Part shown: positions 56,707 to 64,000 of the stretch, one piece after another
Layout: each line of letters begins with the position of its first letter
Numbering within the stretch: the first letter of the stretch is position 1
Position numbers and translations under genes: made by a program
NCBI GenBank assembly: GCA_964503085.1
Contig: CAZCYQ010000006.1
Span: forward strand, 34,396-98,395
DNA length: 64,000 nt
Direction of reading: 5' to 3'
From: Bin80 sp964503085
GTDB lineage: Bacteria; Bacteroidota; Rhodothermia; Rhodothermales; Bin80
Notes under the pieces: model-generated
Database searches by the model: none
What the model saw: the letters and a program-made list of their open reading frames with translations, nothing else
What the model was told of the DNA's origin: nothing

Positions 56707-57518
56707 GCCTGAGACGCGGCATTCTGTGGTTTACCCTGGGGTTCGCGCTCATTCTGTACGCGCTGCCTGTCTATGTGATGATCATCAATGGATTCAAAGA
56801 TGCATCCAGCGTGAGCTTGGCCACGATGTGGCAATTACCGGGACGCGCCTCACTGGGCGGCTTTGCAGAAGCCTGGGCGATGCTTTCTCCAAACCTGCGC
56901 AACAGCCTCGTGATGGTTATTCCCGCAGCATTGCTGTCCTCAATCATCGGCGCACTGAACGGTTATGTTTTTTCAAAATGGCGTTTTCGCGGCTCTGAGG
57001 TTTTATTTGCCCTGCTCCTGTTTGGCTTCTTTATCCCTTATCAGGCCATTCTGCTGCCATTGGTCCGCTTCCTGCAGTGGATTAATGTTTATGGCACACT
57101 TCCTGGACTGGTGCTGACTCATGTAGTGTATGGTATATCTGTAACTACACTCATTTTCCGTAATTTTTACGTCAATATTCCAGGCTCTATCGTTGAGGCG
57201 GCAACCGTGGACGGGGCCGGGATGGTTGAGACCTTCTGGCGCGTTATGCTGCCGTTGTCCCTGCCCGCTTTCGCGGTCACTCTTATTTTTCAGTTCACCA
57301 ATATCTGGAACGATTTTCTGTTTGGAATCACGGTGGTTCCGAACCCGAAAGCCCAACCAGTTACCATTGCGCTCAACAATCTTTCTGGATCCTTCTCGGT
57401 GGACTGGAATGTAGTTATGGCCGGCGCGGTGATAGCGGCTCTGCCTACGGCTCTGGTCTACATCGGACTGGGTAAATTCTTTGTACGAGGACTGGTATCC
57501 GGTGCGATAAAGGCATGA
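56703..57518 (+). CDS. Sugar ABC transporter permease (MalG-like)
   Basis: 271 residues with six membrane helices. LYALPVYVMIINGFKD opens it, and the EAA loop is GSIVEAATVDGAGMVETFWRVMLPLSLPAFAV. FQFTNIWNDFLFGITVV is the usual closing helix of MalG-type proteins. Overlaps of 4 bases on both sides (ATGA) bind it into the operon between the first permease and the second GMC gene. It needs an MsmK/GlcV-type ATPase that must be encoded elsewhere. Confidence 0.93.
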   Translation: MSLRRGILWFTLGFALILYALPVYVMIINGFKDASSVSLATMWQLPGRASLGGFAEAWAMLSPNLRNSLVMVIPAALLSSIIGALNGYVFSKWRFRGSEVLFALLLFGFFIPYQAILLPLVRFLQWINVYGTLPGLVLTHVVYGISVTTLIFRNFYVNIPGSIVEAATVDGAGMVETFWRVMLPLSLPAFAVTLIFQFTNIWNDFLFGITVVPNPKAQPVTIALNNLSGSFSVDWNVVMAGAVIAALPTALVYIGLGKFFVRGLVSGAIKA

Positions 57519-58990
57519 TCACTGCTGATATTGTCATAGTAGGTACTGGAATTGGCGGAGGCACGCTGGCCTGGGGATTGCGCAACACCGGTGCCCGCAT
57601 CCTCTTGATTGAGCGTGGAGATTTTTTACCCCAGGAAGCACAGAACTGGGTTCCTGAAGATGTTTTTGGCGATAACCGTTACAAACCGGACGAAACCTGG
57701 GAATCTGCTGATGGTCGCTCCTTCAAGCCCGGGGTTCACTATTGTGTGGGAGGCAACTCCAAAGTTTACGGCGCCGCCCTGCCTCGATTCCGGGAAGAAG
57801 ACTTTGGGACCCTAGAGCACGAGGGAGGTGTGAGTCCGGATTGGCCAATCACCTATGACGAATTGGAACCCTATTACTGCCGTGCGGAAACATTGTATGG
57901 TGTGCGCGGGAATGCCGGAGAAGATCCTACCGATCCCGCACGTACTGCAGATTACCCTCACAAGGCCGTTCCGCACGAACCTCAAATCGCCTGTCTAGCC
58001 GCCTCCCTGCAGAAACAGGGACTCCATCCATTCCACTTGCCCCTGGGAATCGATCTCGGCGGACAATGCCTCCGTTGCCATACATGCGATGGTTTTCCGT
58101 GTAGAGTTCATGCAAAGAATGACGCTGAAGTATGTGTCGTGCGCCCTGCTATTGACCACCCAAACGTAACTTTGTGGACAAATTCTACAGCGCGCCGCAT
58201 CGTGGTGCGCGACGGATCCGTCGATTCGCTCGAGCTGGAACGGGACGGTGAACAGGTAACCGTGAGAGCAGGTACCTATGTACTTAGTTGCGGTGCCGTT
58301 AACTCCGCTGCATTATTGCTTCGCTCCGAAGGAATCCCGAACAAATCAGAATTGATTGGCCGCAACTACATGGTGCACAACAACAGTGCGTTGATTGCTG
58401 TACACCCATGGGAAACGAATCGAACCACCTTCCAGAAAACATTGTCAATCAATGATTGGTACCTTGGAGAGTCATCGTGGCCCTGGCCCATGGGAAACCT
58501 GCAGATGATTGGCAAAGTGCAAGGATCCATGTTGAAATCCGCACGCCCGCGGTTGCCTCTTTCATGGCTGAGCTATCTGGCAAACAGAAGCATTGAATGG
58601 TGGGTGATGAGTGAGGATTTACCTGATCCCGACAACCGCGTTACACTTTCATCCAGCGGGAGGATACGGATCCACTGGAAACCAAACAATTTAACTGCAC
58701 ACCGGCGTCTGTTACGCAAGGCACGCATTATGCTGCGCCGTGCAGGATATCCGATTCTGTTCAGCCGGGAAATGGGGATTGAAACCAATTCGCATCAGTG
58801 CGGCACCTTACGCATGGGTAAGGATCCGGGTGACAGCGTGCTTGATCCCTATTGCCGTATGCATGACCTCAAAAACCTCCGCGTCGTCGACGCTTCATTT
58901 TTTCCGTCCTCCGGGGCCATGAACCCGGCACTTACCATCGCGGCCCAGGCACTTCGGGTCGCGGATAATATGACAGACCAATTGCCATGA
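57515..58990 (+). CDS. GMC-family oxidoreductase (second copy)
   Basis: 491 residues. FAD motif DIVIVGTGIGGGTLAWGL, HYCVGGNSKVYGAALPRF, LSCGAVNSAALLLRS, and the C-terminal NSHQCGTLRMG (catalytic His) with SGAMNPALTIAAQALR (Asn). It also has an unusual cysteine group, CLRCHTCDGFPCRVHAK, residues about 183-199, that could be a disulfide or metal site and is found in the GMC branch related to sugar and gluconate dehydrogenases. It is not a close copy of the first GMC protein. Overlaps by 4 bases with both neighbours. Confidence 0.9.
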   Translation: MITADIVIVGTGIGGGTLAWGLRNTGARILLIERGDFLPQEAQNWVPEDVFGDNRYKPDETWESADGRSFKPGVHYCVGGNSKVYGAALPRFREEDFGTLEHEGGVSPDWPITYDELEPYYCRAETLYGVRGNAGEDPTDPARTADYPHKAVPHEPQIACLAASLQKQGLHPFHLPLGIDLGGQCLRCHTCDGFPCRVHAKNDAEVCVVRPAIDHPNVTLWTNSTARRIVVRDGSVDSLELERDGEQVTVRAGTYVLSCGAVNSAALLLRSEGIPNKSELIGRNYMVHNNSALIAVHPWETNRTTFQKTLSINDWYLGESSWPWPMGNLQMIGKVQGSMLKSARPRLPLSWLSYLANRSIEWWVMSEDLPDPDNRVTLSSSGRIRIHWKPNNLTAHRRLLRKARIMLRRAGYPILFSREMGIETNSHQCGTLRMGKDPGDSVLDPYCRMHDLKNLRVVDASFFPSSGAMNPALTIAAQALRVADNMTDQLP

Positions 58991-59454
58991 CTCGACCCCA
59001 CATTTTTCTCATTCTAGCCGGTTTGGCCATAACCTCAGGCGTACAGGCGCAATCTCCGATTCCGTCCGTACTTGACGATTTCCATCTTGCTGCTTCCGAA
59101 GCCGATTTTGACCGATACTTCGGTCATCTCGCCGAAAACAGTGTCTTTCTGGGAACAGACATAACCGAGCGCTGGACCAAGGCTGAGTTCCAGGACTATG
59201 CCAGACCTCATTTCAGCGCTGGACGTGGCTGGACCTATGTGCCCAAGACCCGTCACGTTTACGTAGCCCCGGACGGCCAAACTGCCTGGTTTGACGAAAT
59301 TCTCCACAATGAAAGGTTTGGAGATGTCCGCGGAACAGGAGCTTTGATTCTCGAGGAGGACACATGGAGGATCGTTCAGTACCACCTTACACTGCCCGTA
59401 CCCAATGATCTTATTGGCAAGCTTGTCGAGATGATCAACGAGCAGTCAGAATGA
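58987..59454 (+). CDS. Secreted NTF2-like (SnoaL-type) protein
   Basis: 155 residues with a signal peptide (HIFLILAGLAITSGVQAQ). The mature part VLDDFHLAASEADFDRYFGHLAENSVFLGTDITERWTKAEFQDYARPHFSAGRGW and a final ILEEDTWRIVQYHLTLPVPND matches the NTF2-like, SnoaL-3-type fold: a cone sheet with one long helix. Members bind or turn over small hydrophobic or polar ligands in the cone. It closes the ten-gene unit with a 4-base overlap. No catalytic residue can be assigned. Confidence 0.88.
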   Translation: MTRPHIFLILAGLAITSGVQAQSPIPSVLDDFHLAASEADFDRYFGHLAENSVFLGTDITERWTKAEFQDYARPHFSAGRGWTYVPKTRHVYVAPDGQTAWFDEILHNERFGDVRGTGALILEEDTWRIVQYHLTLPVPNDLIGKLVEMINEQSE

Positions 59455-59969
59455 TCGGATGAGAAGATTTTCGGCTGACCGGATCTATCCGGGATTAGCC
59501 ATGCGGAGCCTCTCACTTCAAACAATTTTCGTAGGGCGCCTCCTGAAGTTGGCGGTACACGGACGCTCAAACTTTAAGTTAATTTTTGGCGGTAGGGACT
59601 CGAGTTTTTCCGGGCCCTGCAATGGTAATTGACTGGAAGTTCACTCATTTGCATGAGTACTCAGATAGCCCCATTCGGCAAAACTATTGAGTGACGCTGA
59701 CAAAAGAGTATGTGACGCTGGAAAACGTGCTGAGCCCAACTCTCATAGCAGTAAGGCATCGAAGCTTGATAAACGAGCGGAGGGAAAGGTCAGTGAGTCT
59801 GCCACCTTCACCGCAGGAGCCGAGATACCGCCCCATACCGGCAACCTAGTCGCTGCAAAATGGAACTTTGAGGGGACCGGTACATTTCCAATTCCGGGCT
59901 TTTCACCCCTGCCGGCGTAACGAGTTTCCAAGTAACGCTGGAGACCACGTACACGTATTCAATACTTGG
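59455..59969. other. Intergenic region with decayed coding sequence
   Basis: About 515 bases between the catabolic unit and the rhamnose permease. The left 200 bases show no gene. The right part holds a broken PKD-like domain (separate entry). The change in codon bias begins about here. Confidence 0.5.
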
Positions 59970-59970
59970 A
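59787..59970 (+). pseudogene. Frameshifted PKD-like domain fragment
   Basis: In one frame the bases read GKVSESATFTAGAEIPPHTG, NLVAAKWNFEGTGTFPI and then reach a stop near 59920. Switching frame near 59895 continues LFTPAGVTSFQVTLETTYTYSILGW. Joined, they follow the pattern of a PKD-like domain (SxTFTAxAExPPxTGxxVAAxWDFEGTGxFP... VTLxTTHTYxxxGTYFP) that I recall at the end of some secreted hydrolases. The rest of the gene is absent, and the next ATG (permease) begins at its end. So it looks like a dead remnant of a larger exported enzyme gene. Assignment is by eye. Confidence 0.5.
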
Positions 59971-61412
59971 TGGCGTCCACGCCCCCTGCATCAATAACCG
60001 AACGGCTCGATGCAATCAATGAGTTCGATCGCGAGCCAGTCTCCGAGGATGCCCTTCAGGGGCCCGGCAACTTTATCGGCCTCTACGGCGGTGAGCATGT
60101 GGCTGGCACGGAGTTCGTCATCGGGCCATTGTTCGTCGCCCACGGCGTAGCCGCTGGCGACCTGTTCCTAGGCCTGCTCGTGGGCAACCTGCTGGCTGTC
60201 CTGTCCTGGGCATTCATCTGCGCACCTATCGCTACGCGCACGCGGCTCAACCTCTACTGGAAGCTCCGCAAGATTGCTGGCCCGAACCTGCTCTTTGTTT
60301 ACAACCTCGTCAACGCGGCCATGTTTTGTTTCCTGGCTGGCTCAATGATCTCGGTCGCGGCCACGGCGGTGGGCATCCCGTTCGACATGACCATGCCCGG
60401 CCTCGACGACTTCTATCCCAACAGCGTCGGCTGGGTCGTGACGGTTCTCTTGGTCGGATCGGTTGTGACCATTCTGGCTATCCTAGGCTTCGAGAAGATC
60501 GCGTATTTCTCGAAGATTGCCGCCCCGTGGATGTTTCTAGTCTTCGTTGCCTGCGGTGTGGCCGTCCTCCCACAGCTCGGCGTCACCTCGATGGGCGACT
60601 TCTGGACGGTAGCCAACGAGAAGATCTGGACTGGTGAGCCAATGTCGGGGCGCGTCCGCTTCACGTTCTGGCATGTGATGTTCTTCGCTTGGTTCGCCAA
60701 CATGGCCATGCACATCGGCATGGCCGATATGACCATCCTGCGGTACGCGAAGAAGTGGCACTACGGTTTCGCGAGTGCCTTCGGCATGTACCTCGGCCAC
60801 TACATCGCGTGGGTCGCGTCGGGTATCCTGGTTGCGCTCGCGCTGCAGAACGCCAGCGAGGTGGCACCGGGCCCGATTGCCTACCTGGGCGCAGGCGTGG
60901 CGGGCCTCGTGGCAGTGCTCCTAGCCGGCTGGACGACTGCCAACCCGACGATCTACCGTGCGGGTTTGGCGATGCAGACGATCACACCGAATTGGAAGCG
61001 CTGGAAGGTCACCCTCGCGGTGGGAATGATCACTACCATGGCGGCACTCTTCCCGGCGCTGATGATGCGACTCTTGGACTTCGTGGCACTTTACGGCCTA
61101 CTGCTGATGCCGATGGGCGCGGTGATCTTCGCCGACTTCTGGCTGTTGCCGAAGCTAGGCCTGCGGCAGGACTACGCGGAGTGGAAGCAACTCCTCTTCA
61201 GCCTCCCGGCGGCTCTCACATGGCTCCTCACGTTAGGGGCCTGCCTGCTGCTTAATATCGTCTGGGATGTGGAGATTTTCTTCCTAGGCCTGCCGGCTTG
61301 GTTCATCGCCACGGGCCTCTACGTCGGGCTAAGTCTAGCACAGCAGCGACGCGTTCCAGCTCCACAGGCGGCCGCACCGGCTACGGACTTCCTTACCGAA
61401 GAGAACATATGA
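59970..61412 (+). CDS. NCS1/cytosine-permease-like transporter, probable rhamnose uptake
   Basis: 480 residues from the ATG at 59970. About 12 membrane helices; the first loop DALQGPGNFIGLYGGEHVAGTEFVIGPLFVAHG and WAFICAPIATRTRLNLYWKLRKIAGP are of a permease type I associate with L-rhamnose clusters in planctomycetes and related bacteria, distantly related to NCS1 purine/cytosine permeases. Rhamnose as substrate is inferred from the L-rhamnose isomerase gene behind it. Third codon positions are mostly G or C, unlike the genes to the left. Its stop overlaps the next small gene by 4 bases. Confidence 0.8.
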   Translation: MASTPPASITERLDAINEFDREPVSEDALQGPGNFIGLYGGEHVAGTEFVIGPLFVAHGVAAGDLFLGLLVGNLLAVLSWAFICAPIATRTRLNLYWKLRKIAGPNLLFVYNLVNAAMFCFLAGSMISVAATAVGIPFDMTMPGLDDFYPNSVGWVVTVLLVGSVVTILAILGFEKIAYFSKIAAPWMFLVFVACGVAVLPQLGVTSMGDFWTVANEKIWTGEPMSGRVRFTFWHVMFFAWFANMAMHIGMADMTILRYAKKWHYGFASAFGMYLGHYIAWVASGILVALALQNASEVAPGPIAYLGAGVAGLVAVLLAGWTTANPTIYRAGLAMQTITPNWKRWKVTLAVGMITTMAALFPALMMRLLDFVALYGLLLMPMGAVIFADFWLLPKLGLRQDYAEWKQLLFSLPAALTWLLTLGACLLLNIVWDVEIFFLGLPAWFIATGLYVGLSLAQQRRVPAPQAAAPATDFLTEENI

Positions 61413-61585
61413 AAACAGCCCTGAAACTCGCTTCGTTCCTCGGCCTCGGGCTGACGGTCGTGCCGGCCTTTCTGGTCTTCGAGGGCACCATTACATGGAC
61501 CACCCACGCGACGCTGATGGCTCTCGGCGCGGTGCTTTGGTTCGTCACGGCACCCTTCTGGATGCCCCATGATGCTCCTACTTGA
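61409..61585 (+). CDS. 58-residue membrane protein coupled to the permease
   Basis: 58 residues from ATG at 61409, overlapping the permease stop (ATGA). Two hydrophobic segments are visible, LASFLGLGLTVVPAFLVF and ATLMALGAVLWFVTAPFW, linked by EGTITWTTH. The topology is a helical hairpin. The tight coupling suggests a small subunit or stabiliser of the permease. Known function: none that I can name. Confidence 0.7.
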   Translation: MKTALKLASFLGLGLTVVPAFLVFEGTITWTTHATLMALGAVLWFVTAPFWMPHDAPT

Positions 61586-61606
61586 CCTTGCGAAAAACAC
61601 CATTTT

Positions 61607-61636
61607 CCTCCGCGTCAATCCCAATTTGACGGGAGG
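61607..61636 (+). promoter_or_regulatory. Strong hairpin upstream of L-rhamnose isomerase gene
   Basis: CCTCCGCGTCAA at 61607-61618 pairs with TTGACGGGAGG at 61626-61636 across a 7-base loop, with one bulged base. It lies in the 132 bases between the small membrane protein and the isomerase gene. It may set the relative expression of the transport and catabolic parts by termination or mRNA processing; no U-tract follows. Confidence 0.45.
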
Positions 61637-61717
61637 CTCGTCGAATCAGATCGGTTGATCGGGTGGGCCGTTATCGTGGCGAAGCTTGGAGGGCAATCTT
61701 AAACTCGAGACCTGAAA

Positions 61718-63001
61718 ATGATGAATCCGGAGCAAATCGAAAAGAGCAACGCGGCGACTATGAAGGCGCACCAGAGCGACACCGAACACTTGGGGGAACA
61801 GCTCCAGCGGCGGGGAATCGACCTCAACGCCGTCGTTGCGCAGGTGGCCGCCTTCGAAGTGGCCGTGCCCTCCTGGGCACTGGGCACCGGTGGTACCCGC
61901 TTCGGGCGCTTTCCCGAGCCAGGCGAGCCTCGCGACGTCTTCGAGAAGATGGACGACATTGCCGTGATCCAGCAACTTACGCGTGCCACGCCACGCGTCT
62001 CGCTGCACCTTCCGTGGGACGAACCCGATGACCCCGGCGCCCTACGCGACCATGCAACTCCTTTGGGCCTAGGCTTTGACGCGGTTAACTCGAACACTTT
62101 TCAGGACCAGACTCACCAAGTGCACAGCTACAAGTTCGGCTCGCTCTGCCACACCGACGCAGCGGTGCGTGCGCAGGCCGTCGCCCACAATGTGCGCGTC
62201 ATTGAAGTGGGCCGAGCGCTCGGCTCCGAGGCGCTCACGGTCTGGCTGGCCGACGGGGCCAACTATCCCGGCCAGATGCACCTTCGGAAGAGCTTCGAAC
62301 GCACGCTTGAGAGCCTCCGCGAAATCTACACCGCGCTGCCAGAGAGTTGGCAGCTTTTTACCGAGCACAAACCCTTCGAGCCCGCCTTTTATGCTACTGT
62401 CGTTCAGGACTGGGGCTCGTCACTCATGCTGGCGCAGGCGCTAGGACTTCGGGCCTCCTGCCTAGTCGACCTAGGCCATCACCTGCCCGACACAAACATC
62501 GAACTTGTCGTGGCTCGGCTCGTGACGGCGGGCAAGCTCGGCGGCTTCCACTTCAATGATTCAAAGTATGGCGACGACGATCTGACAGCAGGCTCGATCA
62601 AGCCGTATCAACTCTTTTTGATCTTCAACGAGCTGGTTGATGCTTCCGAGGCAGGCATGCTCGACGCTGCACCAGTCTATATGATCGATCAGAGCCACAA
62701 CCTGAAGGATCCAATCGAGGCGCTTTTGATGACGGCGGACAACTTGCGGCAGTCCTACGCGAAGGCACTTCTCGTCGACCGTGCGGCGCTGGCGCACTAT
62801 CAGGATACGAACGACGTGGTGATGGCCGAACAGGTGCTCAAGGCGGCCTACGAGACGGACGTGCGCCCCCTAGTTGCCGAGGCCCGCCAGCGTACTGGCG
62901 GCGCGCTCAATCCAGTCGCTGCTTTCCGCGCCTCCGGCTATCGCGCGGCGAAAGCCACGGAGCGGACCGGTGTCGCCTACGCACCCCCGCAGAGCCTTTG
63001 A
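61718..63001 (+). CDS. rhaI: L-rhamnose isomerase (RhaI type)
   Basis: 427 residues, close to the Pseudomonas stutzeri-type enzyme. LFTEHKPFEPAFYATVVQDWGS, LVDLGHHLPDTNIELV, GGFHFNDSKYGDDDLTAGSIKPYQLFLIFNEL and YMIDQSHNLKDPIEAL contain the Glu, Asp and His metal ligands of the TIM barrel. It converts L-rhamnose to L-rhamnulose in the cytoplasm. A second ATG follows the first immediately (61721). It is followed after 13 bases by a truncated rhamnulokinase gene, so the pathway is cut here. Strong G/C preference at third positions. Confidence 0.95.
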   Translation: MMNPEQIEKSNAATMKAHQSDTEHLGEQLQRRGIDLNAVVAQVAAFEVAVPSWALGTGGTRFGRFPEPGEPRDVFEKMDDIAVIQQLTRATPRVSLHLPWDEPDDPGALRDHATPLGLGFDAVNSNTFQDQTHQVHSYKFGSLCHTDAAVRAQAVAHNVRVIEVGRALGSEALTVWLADGANYPGQMHLRKSFERTLESLREIYTALPESWQLFTEHKPFEPAFYATVVQDWGSSLMLAQALGLRASCLVDLGHHLPDTNIELVVARLVTAGKLGGFHFNDSKYGDDDLTAGSIKPYQLFLIFNELVDASEAGMLDAAPVYMIDQSHNLKDPIEALLMTADNLRQSYAKALLVDRAALAHYQDTNDVVMAEQVLKAAYETDVRPLVAEARQRTGGALNPVAAFRASGYRAAKATERTGVAYAPPQSL

Positions 63002-63014
63002 GATTGTGAACATC

Positions 63015-63116
63015 ATGAACTATTACCTTGCCTCCGACCTCGGTACCCCCAGCGGACAGACCGTGCTTGGCACGCTTAACGGCGATGCAATACGAATGAG
63101 ACACCCAAGCCGATAG
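63015..63116 (+). pseudogene. rhaB: Truncated rhamnulokinase (N-terminal fragment)
   Basis: The frame reads MNYYLASDLGTPSGQTVLG then TLNGDAIRMRHPSR and stops at 63114-63116. The first 28 residues match the ATP-binding start of FGGY-family rhamnulokinases (DLGxxSG with VLGTL), about 28 of roughly 490 expected. After that the similarity ends abruptly near 63098, and the following bases code for nothing like a kinase in any frame I checked. I read this as a deletion or recombination break rather than a point mutation. Position right behind rhaI is where rhaB is expected. Confidence 0.75.
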
Positions 63117-64000
63117 TTGAAGGTCATCGGGATAACACCTTAGACTGGCGAATTCATTTCCTGCAGTATCGGGACCGGAGCTGCATTCCCCTAAGAAGCA
63201 CCGCCACCGATTCACACCATAACGGGTCGCTCCGCTCCCTGCGTGGCTCTGGCAGGTATCCATATATTGGGAAACAGACATTTTTCCGAGGACTCCTCCG
63301 CAATTGCTCCAGAACTTCGGGATCATCCTTTGTCCTGCACTCAATTTGCACAACATGTACCTGCACCAAATTCTCCCTGCCACACGAGCACGGATTGTGG
63401 CAGGCGCTTGTGATTGGACCGACCTGCAAGCTGCATGAGAATTTCCTTGAAGCCGTAGCCCTTTCTGTCACACCGCGCACGATTCAGGCGGCGGGTGCGC
63501 TCACTTCAAGCGACGAGATTCCTCAAGTCTTCCAGACATCAGACCTAAATACGACCTAACCAAATACCGATCTTCCTCCACCACCTCGTACGCCTTAGCA
63601 ATCGACGTTAACGGAAAGAATTCGACCTCAAATCCGGGCCAACCGACTTCCGGGGATTCGTTCAGTGCGCGGGCCACTGCCCGCTTCGCTTCGGCTAAAC
63701 ATGCATATTTTGTAGATGGTGTTTAATCAATTGTTGAGTAACGGTCAGTGTAGTGAGTTTCAGTAGGATGTGGACCGTCTTTTGGACTGCTTGGCCTACT
63801 GGGGATGTATTTTTGGTGCCTGGGTGCATATTCACCTATAGAGTCAATGATTCCGTGCTTAACGGACTATCCTATTCAGTAAAAAACCGAAACCTGTGGG
63901 CTCTATTGCCGGCGCAGTGGAGAGCGTATCGTACACTTTTTTGAGGGGGTCTTCGCCCTTAATTGTGAGATGAGTCATAAATTTAGGTAATTTTCGAAAG
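63117..64000. other. Scrambled region after the rhaB break
   Basis: About 880 bases with no intact gene. The plus-strand frame from about 63101 to 63558 is open for some 150 codons but has no start codon, and its composition (many Ser, Thr, Cys, His) does not look like a bacterial protein. A separate minus-strand fragment at 63501-63722 looks protein-like (own entry). The last 250 bases are A/T richer and empty. Confidence 0.45.
63501..63722 (-). pseudogene. C-terminal gene fragment of unknown family
   Basis: A minus-strand frame without a start codon reads LAEAKRAVARALNESPEVGW, PGFEVEFFPLTSIAKAYEVV and EEDRYLVRSYLGLMSGRLEE before a stop at 63501. An in-frame TAA at 63723-63725 bounds the other end, so about 73 codons survive. 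The composition (regular amphipathic helices, charged residues, G/C-rich third positions) is that of a real protein, but I do not recognise the family. Confidence 0.4.

Noticed and set aside
62907..63383. Minus-strand frame of 158 codons across the rhaI/rhaB junction
   Set aside because: It overlaps the clear end of rhaI and the rhaB start and has no protein-like features.
63753..63944. Plus-strand frame of 63 codons near the window end
   Set aside because: No homology or start context; composition fits chance in A/T-rich sequence.

Overview
The window looks like a chromosomal segment of a Gram-negative bacterium of the Bacteroidota/Rhodothermota type. The signs are a TonB-dependent receptor with an N-terminal carboxypeptidase-regulatory-like domain paired with a DUF4249 lipoprotein, PorT-like beta-barrels, a 6-bladed-propeller lipoprotein, tandem OmpH/Skp genes beside bamA, a DUF4175-type coiled-coil protein, and few recognisable Shine-Dalgarno sequences. 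The phylum is an inference from gene families, not from a marker tree.

Layout. 1-7.2 kb: a YfhO-like membrane protein (cut by the window edge) behind gatC, two secreted or envelope proteins, a degenerate M28-peptidase-like lipoprotein and a GT4 glycosyltransferase. 7.8-12 kb: a BtuF-like protein without signal peptide, a sugar-isomerase-fold protein, and DUF4342 coupled to a threonine-dehydratase-type enzyme. 12.7-24 kb: a minus-strand envelope and housekeeping block (thioredoxin-like lipoprotein or secreted protein, DsbD, SurE, PanB, two OmpH, BamA, RseP, Dxr). 24-30 kb: plus-strand TPR protein, GATase-like protein, thioesterase, RmlD-like reductase, SerS. 30-39 kb: TonB receptor plus DUF4249, GCS2 ligase, beta-barrel, PyrF, ABM protein, second TonB receptor. 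39-46 kb: coiled-coil lipoprotein, GlgC, DUF4175 protein, DCC protein, ChrA.

46-59.5 kb is the most striking part: etfBA diverges from a tightly packed ten-gene unit encoding a Gfo/Idh/MocA dehydrogenase, CoA-transferase, enoyl-CoA hydratase, GMC alcohol dehydrogenase, aldehyde dehydrogenase, a sugar-type ABC importer (binding lipoprotein and two permeases, no ATPase), a second GMC oxidoreductase and a secreted NTF2-like protein. Read together they suggest uptake of a sugar- or polyol-like compound, oxidation of an alcohol to an acid, activation to a CoA ester and hydration, with electrons passed to ETF. The substrate cannot be named from sequence.

59.7-64 kb is a scarred rhamnose-utilisation segment with G/C-rich third codon positions: a decayed PKD-like domain, an NCS1-like permease, a 58-residue membrane protein, L-rhamnose isomerase, and a rhamnulokinase gene that stops after about 28 recognisable codons, followed by about 900 bases with only gene fragments. 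I saw no tRNA, rRNA, CRISPR array or complete insertion sequence.
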